From NCBI GenBank assembly GCA_011800805.1, contig MPNW01001235.1, forward strand, positions 4,140-22,438: a stretch of DNA of 18,299 nt, given 5' to 3'. Below are positions 10,022 through 18,204 of the stretch, piece after piece (positions within the stretch are counted from its first letter, which is position 1; every line of letters begins with the position of its first letter). Source of the DNA: Hirudo medicinalis (Eukaryota; Annelida; Clitellata; Hirudinida; Hirudinidae). Under the pieces are notes generated by a model, which was given only the letters and a program-made list of their open reading frames with translations, was not told the origin of the DNA and made no database searches. Position numbers and translations under genes: made by a program.

Positions 10022-10616
10022 ATTATTATTATTATTATTATCACCTCGTAAAAAGTATTGAATCTCAGTATTTAAATTTAATCACTGGTGTTCTTTGCCT
10101 TAAAATTAAACATTCGCATAAATTATGCAAATAATTGAGTACCATGACATGATAACTCTCTCACCGGGCGGCAAGTACAGAAATATCTCTTGTGGTTCCT
10201 TCTCTTCCACGAACCAGTGGAGTTTCTTGAGGGCAGTGATGTCGATGGCTATGTTGCAGATTGCGGTCATCTGACGATTTTACATTATGCACAGGATAAA
10301 TTACGCTAAGATGCGAATCATATAATCTGGACGAATTATGTTAAATGATTAACTGAAAGGTGAAGTTTAAGAGTTATGAAAGGTTTTGTAGTTCAATGAA
10401 GGGTCAGAGAATAGTTGCTGTTACAAAAACATAGTGAAAATAACAAGTAGAAGCCAACAGTAACATCCAAATATGTTATTCGTAATTTTAATTACGTTAT
10501 ATATTTAAATGTTTTACAAACAGTAATGTGGAGTCACTCACGACGGTGAAGACAGCACATGCCCTGCTGCCGGTTTTCAAGCTCACGAAACAGCAACAAG
10601 AGGTCAGGAGAGGCAT
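7366..10616 (-). CDS. Four-pass membrane protein, LAPTM/DUF4728-like, 6 exons, 219 aa
   Basis: Minus-strand join, in coding order: 10616-10542, 10270-10165, 9662-9577, 8690-8574, 7994-7926, 7572-7366. The exon sum is 660 nt, with phases 0, 1, 0, 0, 0 at the junctions. The N-terminus is MPLLTSCCCFVSLKTGSRAC, a Cys-rich lead with an SLKTG motif like those of LAPTM and DUF4728 tetraspan proteins. Predicted membrane helices lie near residues 18-40, 61-88, 96-122 and 131-160, roughly one per exon. A charged loop sits at 39-55. Helix 3 carries the unusual polar set GLDRCYD. The last helix runs into VVSYWQELK, then a basic stretch (GKERRMKHYNK) and a Ser/Tyr-rich cytoplasmic tail ending SMYNP. The AAG of most acceptors is clear; the exon 3 donor (GTTGGT at 9576) is poor but is the only one that keeps phase. 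The gene structure is firm. The family call is from layout and motifs only, and the cellular role is unknown (lysosomal or junctional membrane protein are the analogies). Confidence 0.8.
8702..8860. repeat. GAT microsatellite with higher-order TAGTTTAATGATG units
   Basis: GAT runs broken four times by GGTAGTTTAATGATG or GGGAGTTTAATGATG, giving irregular higher-order units of roughly 27-43 bp. It begins about 12 bp upstream (minus-strand sense) of the acceptor of exon 4 of the four-pass gene, so on the transcript it is an ATC-rich run that may act as the pyrimidine-containing tract. Confidence 0.93.
9050..9228 (-). mobile_element. tRNA-derived SINE copy 2, in intron 3 of the four-pass gene
   Basis: Read on the minus strand, it begins near 9228 with GCCTGCCGAACGAG, then the same GTTGCGTTCCTGCATGCG and B box TGTTCGAAACCC as the copy at 3806-3992, then a body with GGGCGCTACATGTATGG and AAGTGCCTTCGCATCCTG. 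Relative to copy 1, about 18 bases are missing between the boxes. Its 3' side runs into a short GAT tract (9012-9025 on the plus strand), which may be the element's tail. It lies in the same orientation as the host gene. Confidence 0.75.
9309..9551. repeat. Compound GAT/AAT repeat with a tandem ~112/90-bp block
   Basis: A GAT run followed by AGTAATAATAAT, AATAATTAATAATAATAT and CTAGT occurs at 9313-9424 and again, shorter by indels, at 9425-9514, then a further GAT run to 9551. It lies within intron 3 of the four-pass gene and ends just 25 bp from the exon 3 donor. Confidence 0.9.
9666..9702. repeat. GAC/GAT triplet tract beside exon 3 acceptor
   Basis: GTGACGATGATGACGACGAC followed by GAT repeats. 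On the minus strand this is an ATC/GTC-rich run ending at the CACCACAG acceptor of exon 3 of the four-pass gene. Confidence 0.85.
9770..10041. repeat. TTA microsatellite with a duplicated 124-127 bp block split by an N
   Basis: ATTATTAGAATTACTG starts at 9770 and again at 9894. Each copy then has a TTA run, GTGATTGTTATTATTATTAC, and more TTA/TTAATTA runs. The copies are identical except for one extra TTA unit in the second. The only ambiguous base of the window, N9893, lies exactly between them. All of it lies in intron 2 of the minus-strand four-pass gene. Confidence 0.95.
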
Positions 10617-11097
10617 TTTTGAGATTTTCCGAAAAACAAGACTTAAAATGTCTGAGGTTCTTGAACTAGGAAAAGTACCGATGTACCATCGATAAGTGTC
10701 CCTTGTTTATCAAAGTAGTTCAGGTGTTTTTCTTACACCTGCGTTTTATTCGTGATTTTAAGTAATCGAATTTTATTTTAAACAATGTTTTGTAATGTAA
10801 ATAATAATTATTTGTAAATATAATAATTTATACTGATAAATAGAAATAGTTAACGTTTTAAAATAAGCTTTCCGTTTTTTGGAAAAAAGTTTCAAAATTA
10901 TTGGAATTACATTTAAAATGGATTTATTGTTGCAGTTTGAAAAAAAAACATTAATTCACATTTAAGTTTTGTTAACATTTAATTTTATGAATCGTGATTA
11001 ACTTTTAATATACACGTATGCATGTACCATTGGTGTTTTGTAAACATATGCTCGCGAAGCTAGGAAATTGCTGTCGCGTATTTTACCGGGCTGTAAA
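10617..11097. promoter_or_regulatory. Divergent intergenic region, probable shared promoter
   Basis: The two start codons point away from each other across 481 bp, so this spacer must hold both promoters unless either gene has an unseen 5' non-coding exon. Visible motifs: an inverted CCAAT box (CCATTGG, 11027-11033) 64 bp before the HSPA13 ATG; a TCGCGA palindrome (11052-11057); CGTAT placed exactly nine bases before ATTGG (11015-11019), an ERSE-like arrangement with two mismatches in the second half; and GTTCTTGAAC (10657-10666), a perfect two-unit heat-shock-element dyad, 41 bp from the minus-strand ATG. No clear TATA box stands out in the AT-rich middle. Both ATGs have A at -3. Motif presence is seen; function is inferred. 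Confidence 0.6.
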
Positions 11098-13805
11098 ATG
11101 TCCGTGGCAGTAGTCGGTAAGGTGTACTTTTAGTTTTTAAAAAATTTGAACTTTCTCCCCAACTACTAAATCCGGCTGAACATATTTTCAGTTATTATTT
11201 GAAATACGAGGAGGAAAAAAGTAGATTTAAATCTAAATTTGTTGTTGCGAAACTGCAGACAAACACTGAATTTTAATTAGGTGCTTTTAATCGTAATAAA
11301 ACCCTTGAAGGTACTGCAATACTGGCCTTGCTGCTATCGGGGTACATTGGTCAAAAGTTTCTTCCACCCCCTAAACCAAAGATTGTCGGCATTGATCTCG
11401 GTAACTGGGTTGTTTTAATAAGAAACTAAAAATGAATTTATTAAGAAGTTAATAAATAATAATATATCATCGAAAATAAGTTCAGTTTTCATCAGATTAA
11501 AAGGGAATTAAATATAACGGATTTACCAGGTACGACATACTCATGCGTTGGTGCCTACCATGCAGTCACAGGTCAAGTGAACATCATACCAGACGACAGG
11601 GGCCATCTCTGCATTCCAAGTGTTGTCGCATACAGGTGGCTTTAGCATGGACTAATAACTGATCATAATAATAGTATTATATTAATTATAATATCATTAT
11701 TGTAATAATTATAATAAACAATAAATAAAACAAAAAAAGCAAAATTATTATTATAATATGTATAATAATAATATAATATATTATAATATATATATTTATA
11801 AATATTATGATAAATGATTATTTTATAATATAATTATTACAATAATATTATATAATATGTTATTATTATTATAATACATAATAATGCATATAATTATAAT
11901 ATTTATTATTATTATTTGAATAACTATGTTTTATATTCGATCGATGCTCGTGGCAAAGCAACAATTAATTAACGATCGATTCCACCAAACGGAATTCGAA
12001 TCTGCAATCACTCGACTTGGACGAATCCTAACTTACAGGGAGAACGGGGACGTCGTCGTCGGTCACGACGCCGTCCAACAGGCCGACCACAACCCCCTGA
12101 ACACGTTCTACGACGCCAAGAGGTTCATCGGCAAGATCTTCACTGCCGAGGAGTTTCAGAAGGAGTCTGCCAGGTATCCCTTCAAAGTAAGTGCAAAGTC
12201 AAGGGTTAAAGATTCGCTCGTAAATTTTAAATGCTTTTCTAAATTTAAAAAAAAAAATTTATAAACGGCTCACGTTCATTTGATTCGCTACTCGAATAAT
12301 TATTATTACTGCCGTACTCCTGAAATGTGTTCGTTGTTAAGCAATAATTTAACCAACACTTTTACAACCTACTTTGGGGAGTATCAAACGATCACCTTCT
12401 TACCAGGTCTACCTCGACGAGGACGGTTCCGTGAAATTCAGAAGCACCCACCATCCCGACCGGTCCATCTCCCCCGAAACGGTCGGCTCGGAAATCCTCA
12501 AAACCCTCAAGAGGACGGCCGAGAAGCATTTCGACTCCCCCATCGGCGTTGTCGTCATCTCCGTGCCTGCGGATTTTGACGAGAGGCAGAGGAATTTCAC
12601 GAAGTTGGCTGCCGACATGGCAGGTACGTTTCTCTAACCTAAAAATATCGATGTGTTATTTTTCGCCGAGTCATATTTAGAACACGACGCACCTTGATTG
12701 CCGAACGGAGTCGAGATCCTTTGCGAATCGTCGACGAAGTAGACATCAATGTTTACAAGTCATGGTCGGCCTATCGATAATTAGTAGCTAATAAAGCAAT
12801 ACTAATTTTAATGACACAAAACGACGACATCCCACTCTTTAAAGATCTCCAGGTGCTGAGGATAATCAACGAGCCTACGGCAGCAGCTTTGGCTTACGGC
12901 CTCCACAACAAGACCGGGGCGCAAGACATCCTCGTCGTCGACCTCGGCGGGGGCACTCTCGACGTCTCCCTGTTGGACATACAGGGGGGCATGTTTCTCA
13001 CAAGAGCCATGGCTGGTAAGAAATATTTAGAAGTGGATATTATTGATATGCATACGTATTGTTGCACCATTGTTGTTGCCAGTGTTAGTTGTAGAGTGTA
13101 GAAACTGTTTGATGTGTTGACTTGTCTTGTCGTTGCTTAAAATTTGATTTTTCAATTTTAGCATTAAAGTTACTCTTGCTTATTGGATTTCCTTGATGAT
13201 GATGATGATGATGACACAATTCTTAAAAAAAAACAATAGGCAACAATCATCTTGGAGGACAAGATTTCAATGAGAGACTCAAATCGTACCTGATGGAAGC
13301 CATAGAGAAGAAATTCGGTCGTCAACTGCTCGACCCTGAAGACGTCCAGGCCTTGAGGAGCGAAGTCGAGAACGTCAAGATCAATCTGACGAGCAACCAC
13401 AAGACCAACGTCAGGCTAAAGCTGACGTCGTTTTTTGAAGATGCGTCGATTAAAGCCGAGGGTTGTATCTTCCAAATGGAAGTATCTAAAAAAACATTTG
13501 AAGATCTTAACAAAGATCTCTTCGAGAAAATCCTGGAACCCATACAGTTAGTTCTAGAAGCGGCCGAACTCACTATTTCAGAAGTCGACGAAATAGTCAT
13601 GGTCGGAGGCTCGACCAGGATACCAAAAGTCAGAGAAAAAGTGAGTGAATTTTTCTCAGGCAAAAAACCAAACGTGGCCATAGATCCGGAATTGGCCGTG
13701 GTCACCGGGGTTTCCATTCAGGCCGGAATTTTAGGCGGTGCGTGGCCTCTTTCCGTGAGTGCCGTCGAAGCCATGACGTCGGTTAAGAAATTGTACATCA
13801 AGTGA
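11098..13805 (+). CDS. HSPA13: HSPA13 (STCH) orthologue, Hsp70-like ATPase, 7 exons, 438 aa
   Basis: Join 11098-11116, 11311-11400, 11530-11635, 12039-12186, 12407-12623, 12845-13015, 13240-13805; phases agree at all six GT-AG junctions and the total is 439 codons with stop. The product is an Hsp70-family protein that keeps only the nucleotide-binding domain. Residues 1-24 form a hydrophobic signal/anchor segment followed by PPPKPK, as in vertebrate HSPA13. Visible motifs: phosphate-1 [11 protein letters not shown] (34-44), [10 protein letters not shown] (97-106, Lys99 at the usual catalytic lysine), connect motif [12 protein letters not shown] (201-212), phosphate-2 [14 protein letters not shown] (224-237), [10 protein letters not shown] (251-260), adenosine motif [13 protein letters not shown] (369-381), and an NLT sequon at 299. 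It ends soon after [10 protein letters not shown], with no peptide-binding domain and no KDEL. Human HSPA13 is 471 aa; most of the difference is an acidic insert missing here. The family is a microsomal/ER ATPase linked to protein processing. The start is the only in-frame ATG after the stop at 11041-11043. Confidence 0.94.
11655..11920. repeat. AT-only block in HSPA13 intron 3
   Basis: About 265 bp almost wholly A and T (TAATAT, ATTATAAT and similar words, several self-complementary). It fills most of the 403-bp third intron of HSPA13, the longest of that gene. Confidence 0.85.
13195..13213. repeat. Short GAT repeat in HSPA13 intron 6
   Basis: Six GAT units 26 bp before the exon 7 acceptor, where a pyrimidine tract would normally lie. 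Confidence 0.9.
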
Positions 13806-14277
13806 CCTGCCTCTCCCTTTCAAATCTATTAATCTCTAACAAGCTTTCTATATTTCTGCAATCCTCATCATGATAATTTGCAACCTCAGTCAGAAAATCC
13901 GTCGAGAATATTTTGAGAGGTGATCCATGGTTGTAGGTATTTTAGGAATGTTTATGAGTTTGTAATGAATCGACTTGTCGTGCAGCTGCAAATTAAGTCA
14001 TCGGTTTTGTAGAGAAGAGGAGGCTTCCGGGGTGCGTGCATTTGTCATCGTTCTACAATGTCCCAAGATTCATCAGTTATTTTTTTTTTTTAACATTTTG
14101 ATGTCGTAGTACAAATTTTTAAAGAATTTTTGCAGACATTCCGACTATCCCAGATTTCGGCGGCGGGTCGTTCGCGAGATCGTCTGCTACGGTAGCTTAA
14201 AAGAATTATATATTTTTGTTTTATATTTTATTTTCCGGATTGGATGACAAAACTGTCGGTAAAAGTTTATTTTTGAG

Positions 14278-14283
14278 ATTAAA
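14278..14283 (+). terminator. Candidate poly(A) signal ATTAAA of HSPA13
   Basis: No AATAAA is seen in the first ~470 nt after the HSPA13 stop. ATTAAA, the commonest variant signal, occurs here and is followed by GT-rich sequence (about 14286-14310). This would give a 3' UTR of roughly 500 nt. Confidence 0.35.
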
Positions 14284-15883
14284 ATTTGTATCTGGAGTCG
14301 TTTTGGGAATTATTATGAATTGTATTTAAGCGCTTGTGTGGTTTCGTTGATTGAAATAGAAAATTATATTACTCAACATAATGTTTAAAAGTGTTCAAGT
14401 CTAAATTTCTTCCAAATTTGAGTAATCAATTTAATTCGAACAAATGACTAGTTTACTTTTGACCGACCCAGCGTATCTTGCCCTCCATTATTCTGCCTCG
14501 CTTTATTTATTGGCGTCCCTCTGTTTTCCAGACTGCGGCCGTACTGTTTTTATCTAGATGTTTCGGGATGCATTCAGGCGTGAGTTTGCACAAGCGACCA
14601 AGCGTGCAATAGTACATTGTGGAAAGATTCGGTCCATTCATGCGCGTCCGTTTATCTGCCCATCAGTCGTGAGCTTGATGTTTCCAATGGCTTTTAAAAC
14701 CAGACATTATCGACCATCGAGGAGTGGATCGTGGACAGTTCGGGCTGCATGTTTGAAGGTTTTTGGGAAGACACGACGAGGAAACGCTCGTGGGAGATGA
14801 TTTATGGGAATCTGGGGATGATTGAAAACGAGAGTGGCTGTCGTGCTCGTGCAGATAAGTGTTGGAGTATTGAAGTATGACTATTCATTCAGTTCCTCTC
14901 GGTGAATCTGAATGCAAGAATGGTTTCAAACGATGTTTTCAATTCGGTAGTTTCACAATTTCTATTATTAATTGTAATCTACGCTCTGGAGGACTAGCCG
15001 CAGACGAAAAGTTGGGTTTAAGAATTGTACCGATGGAAACAAACCTACAAATCAATGTTCTTGGGCACAATCACCATAAATCCTGCCCTAGAAATTTTTA
15101 AACATTGCATGATCCCGTGCATCGACAAATTTCAGACTGCGTCGGTCATCGATTCTTACTTGGTTTTCTACTCTCCTTTATTTATTATTTTAATTTTTCC
15201 TTTAATTTCTCAAGATGCCATCGGCAGCCGCAGACAGACAAATAACAGATAAACCAAGATCGGCCCAAGATTTGAGAGGGGAGGTTGTACCTCTAAAGTT
15301 TCAATTTCCGACTTAAACGGAAAATTATTTCTTTAAAATTTATGAGAAATAACATCTGCTCTTAAAAAGGCAGAGAGAAATTTATTTTTCGGGGTCACTC
15401 GCGCGCAAAGAAACCGGATGTCTGGACCATATTCGAAGAAAATTTCATTAGCCAGGACTGCCCGTTTAGGATTTTTTCTGAGTTTTTTTTGTCTGAAATG
15501 CTGCACGGAAAGAGGCCATCTTGTTCAAAACGGCCTTGCGGATATCCTATCACGACATCCTCGTATATTCTGCCGGCATCGCTCGGGATTTCCATTGACA
15601 CGGGGCTCTTATTTAAGGTCAGCAGACGACCAATCAGAAGTCTGCTAATATGTTTAAATAATTTTAAAGCCAATCAAATTAAGGTTTACAATCTTTAAAT
15701 AAGTCGTTAGCTTGTCAATTAAATCCACTTGTTAATATTTGCCGGATAACCGGCTTGGTGAATCATCGTCTAAGATATTCGGCATCGATGCTCGCTTGAA
15801 GTAATCTCAATCTATCAGGCCATCGCCATCTTATTGATTACCTTTGAAGAAACTCTTGACACTGTAGGGACTGGATTCATCTT

Positions 15884-15908
15884 TTATTATTATTATCTCC
15901 ATCATCAC

Positions 15909-15944
<36 letters not shown>

Positions 15945-15946
15945 TA
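15884..15946. repeat. ATT then ATC microsatellite
   Basis: A short ATT run, then ATCATCACC and a long ATC run. Confidence 0.93.
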
Positions 15947-16024
15947 CAACTGTGTTTTAGGTCGTAAAATACAACTACACGTAAAACTCGCTCCAAATAT
16001 TTAACGTTATTATTTTTTTAAACC

Positions 16025-16074
16025 ATTATTATTATTATTATTATCATCATCATCCTCACTATCCTCATTATCAT
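16025..16074. repeat. ATT/ATC microsatellite
   Basis: ATT run, then ATC, then CCTC/ATC mix. Confidence 0.9.
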
Positions 16075-16410
16075 CAAATGAATGAGAGACCTGACAAGGG
16101 ACCTTGTTAACAAGGGAACCTTCATCTTCTCGAAAATTGTTCCTTTGTCCGACAATTTCTGAATCTTTGGTTTTCTGGATTCTCGTCAACACAGGAGTGG
16201 ACGATGGATTACGTACATTCTGGCGACTAAGTCAACTAGGTCGGATGAACCAGGCATCGCTTTCAGCGCAAACGAGAAGACATGTACGAGAGGCAGAAAA
16301 GAACAAAGTTTAAATCACGTTTCGGATTGAATTAGGTTCGGTTGTAAGTCACAGAGTGTGACGAGTGATTGCGTGACCACAATTGCTAGCGTAACGTTAC
16401 GGTGTACGCT

Positions 16411-16452
16411 GCATTGTATTGTTTGCATTGTATTGTTTGCATTGTATGCTGC
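16411..16452. repeat. 14-bp tandem repeat, 3 copies
   Basis: GCATTGTATTGTTT starts at 16411, 16425 and 16439 (third copy diverged after GCATTGTAT). Confidence 0.88.
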
Positions 16453-16570
16453 TTGTATTATTTGCAATTAATTTTTATATCCGCACAAAACACACTTTGT
16501 CACTCTCTAAGTCATTCGTAGGTCAACAACAAATGTGCTATTTTCAAGCTTTCCAACTTTTCCTGAATCG

Positions 16571-16806
16571 AAGCTTTAAACTCGAGAGCTATTGAGAGCG
16601 AGGAGCATGGTGTTCTCGCATGGTCTGAGACCTCGCCTCTCGCGATGGCGGCACGGGTTCGAGTCCCGTTGCGGGAGCACCGTCCCAATCGCCCAGTTCT
16701 TTGAGGGTGAGTAAACACAGCGGCTGTATTTGAAGGACGTAAATAATCACGGTATGAGCAAAATTTATTACCTGTACATGACTGACTGACGAAGCCGGTT
16801 TAAAAA
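16571..16806 (+). mobile_element. tRNA-like repeat unit A (SINE-like)
   Basis: Begins at AGCTTTAAACTCGAGA and ends at GACGAAGCCGGTTTAAAAA. Inside, 16610-16680 folds as a tRNA-like shape: an 11-bp outer stem (16610-16620 with 16670-16680, two G-U pairs), a short D-like hairpin (GGTC/GACC), an anticodon-like arm around TCTCGCGA, and a perfect T arm ACGGG-TTCGAGT-CCCGT (16653-16669). The D arm is too small for a functional nuclear tRNA, so this is a tRNA-derived element or tRNA pseudogene. It is repeated head-to-tail 309 bp downstream. Confidence 0.6.
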
Positions 16807-16879
16807 AGCTGCACTATTTTAAACTTTTTCAGCTCACAAGAACTCCTCCCAAATGATGAGCATGACGTTTTTGACGTGC

Positions 16880-17080
16880 CAGCTTTAAACTCGAGACCTA
16901 TTGAAAGCAGAGGGCAATGCGCTCCCAAACGGTCAGATGTTTAAGACTTCGCCTCTCGCGATGACAACACGGGTTCGAGTCCAGTTGCAGGAGCATCGTC
17001 CTGATCGCCCGGTTCTCTGAGGCTATATTTGAAGGACGTGGATAACAAGGGGATGAATCACTGACGAAGCCGGTTTAAAA
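16880..17080 (+). mobile_element. tRNA-like repeat unit B, tandem to unit A
   Basis: Shares with 16571-16806 the blocks AGCTTTAAACTCGAGA, TTCGCCTCTCGCGATG-type arm, GGGTTCGAGTCC (B box, 16971-16982), TCCTGATCGCCCGGTTCT, TATTTGAAGGACGT and GACGAAGCCGGTTTAAAAA in the same order. Offsets fall from 309 to 275 bp across the unit, so it carries net deletions. Its outer stem has several mismatches, so it is the more decayed copy or belongs to another subfamily. An AT-only palindromic stretch follows it directly. Confidence 0.6.
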
Positions 17081-17097
17081 AGGTTAGTTAATTTATA

Positions 17098-17178
17098 GGA
17101 GATATAAGTTATATATCTTATATTATATATATTATATTATTATATATAATAATATTATATTATCTTATATTATATAAG
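17098..17178. repeat. AT-rich palindromic tract after the tRNA-like units
   Basis: Dense TATATAAT/ATTATATA words; ATCTTATATTATATA occurs twice. Much of it is self-complementary and could form a cruciform. Confidence 0.8.
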
Positions 17179-17316
17179 AGAAGGCGTAAATTGAATTTGA
17201 ATACAAATGTATGAAAATGTTTTTTGTGATTATTAATCGATTTGGATTTATCATAATCGATCATTAATTCATTCTGATATATACACTGGAAGATTGCAGT
17301 ATCGATGTGACACAGC

Positions 17317-17491
17317 CAGGGCTGCCGCGAGGAGAGGGGGACAAGTACCCAGGGGTCCGACAATTATTTGGGGCCCACCCGGGTCCGGGTTTTGAAGTAT
17401 TAAAATTACAATCATGACCTTTTTTGCTCTTCCATTTGGCTTTTCCAAATTGACGTAACACAGGGGCCAGAAATTTCTCTCAGCGGCCCTG
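17317..17491. mobile_element. hAT-like non-autonomous transposon (MITE), 175 bp
   Basis: Imperfect terminal inverted repeats: the left end reads CAGGGCTGCCGCGAG and the right end, reverse-complemented, CAGGGCCGCTGAGAG. The flanks are GACACAGC (17309-17316) and GACATAGC (17492-17499), an 8-bp target duplication with one mismatch, the length expected for hAT elements. The inside is G-rich on the left (GGGGCCCACCCGGG), AT-rich in the middle, and has no open frame for a transposase. The CAGGGC start and GCCCTG end match the usual hAT termini. It sits in intergenic DNA. Confidence 0.72.
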
Positions 17492-17761
17492 GACATAGCA
17501 GGTGTATCGATATGTTGTTATATAGCTGAAGATTTCTTATCGATATTCCCTGCACATCCTTAATCATGGCACATAAAATCCTCTGATCTTTATGCATGGC
17601 CTGGAAGAATAATGAAATGACATCAATAATTCATTGAATTCCATTTGCTCGTTCACTCGGCATTCCATCCATCAAGTCGGGAATCCTTCAAAGACCTTGG
17701 ATGAGAGTTAGAGAAGGCGCCAAAGGATTGTGTGTTTTGCCGCCTGCCTCCAGAGGCCTTG

Positions 17762-17971
17762 GGATTGATTGAAGTCGGAGGATGATTGTCGGATTGATTG
17801 AAGTCGGAGGATGATTGTCGGATTGATTGAAGTTGGAGGATGATTGTCGGATTGATTGAGGTTGGAGGATGATTGCCGGATTGATTGAAGTTGGAGGATG
17901 ATTGCCGGATTGATTGAGGTTGGAGGATGATTGCCGGATTGATTGAAGTTGGAGGATGATTGCCGGATTGA
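17762..17971. repeat. 29-bp minisatellite, 7 full copies plus a partial
   Basis: Unit starts GGATTGATTGAAGTCGGAGG and ends ATGATTGTC. Full copies begin at 17762, 17791, 17820, 17849, 17878, 17907 and 17936, with a 7-nt stub at 17965. Copies differ at three positions only (A/G at 12, C/T at 15, T/C at 28). The last four alternate AAGTT/AGGTT, making a 58-bp higher-order unit. Confidence 0.97.
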
Positions 17972-18204
17972 ATTTTAAGCGCTAAATATATTTTTATTTT
18001 ACATTAAAACAAAAATTAATTTTTGTTGTTGTTGTAGTAGTTTGCCTGCCTCGTCTGGTGCTGATCAATCTCATACAATATTCAGGCTGTCGACTGCATT
18101 TGGCTTTCTGCGACATTTGTCTTTGTGAAATATTGCTTAAATATGGATAATCATGAAAATATGAATTGACAATAAAAACATAATAGGTAAACCCCTAAAT
18201 TGTT

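Larger units (their letters stand above)
13806..16500. other. HSPA13 3' UTR, then intergenic DNA with no recognised gene
   Basis: The first ~500 nt are probably HSPA13 3' UTR. Beyond that are only short open frames (14558-14800, 14877-15101, 15395-15673 minus, 16104-16313) without recognisable domains, plus three microsatellites. At about 15617-15642 the minus strand has CTGATTGGTC (CCAAT box) and CTTAAATAAG, a weak promoter-like pair. Confidence 0.55.

Noticed and set aside
12773..12780. TATCGATA (DREF-like) motif
   Set aside because: Lies in HSPA13 intron 5 with no promoter context; a single 8-mer is not evidence.
14558..14800. 80-codon basic open frame
   Set aside because: No domain, no splice partner and no conserved feature visible.
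15395..15673. 92-codon minus-strand frame following a CCAAT box and TTAAATAAG
   Set aside because: Motif spacing is wrong for a normal promoter and the peptide shows no recognisable domain.
16610..16680. Possible functional tRNA gene with CGC anticodon-like triplet
   Set aside because: The D arm is far too short and lacks the GG of a normal D loop, and the outer stem is 11 bp; it fits a tRNA-derived repeat better.
17762..17971. CRISPR-like regular array
   Set aside because: Units are contiguous 29-bp copies with no unique spacers, in an animal genome: a minisatellite.
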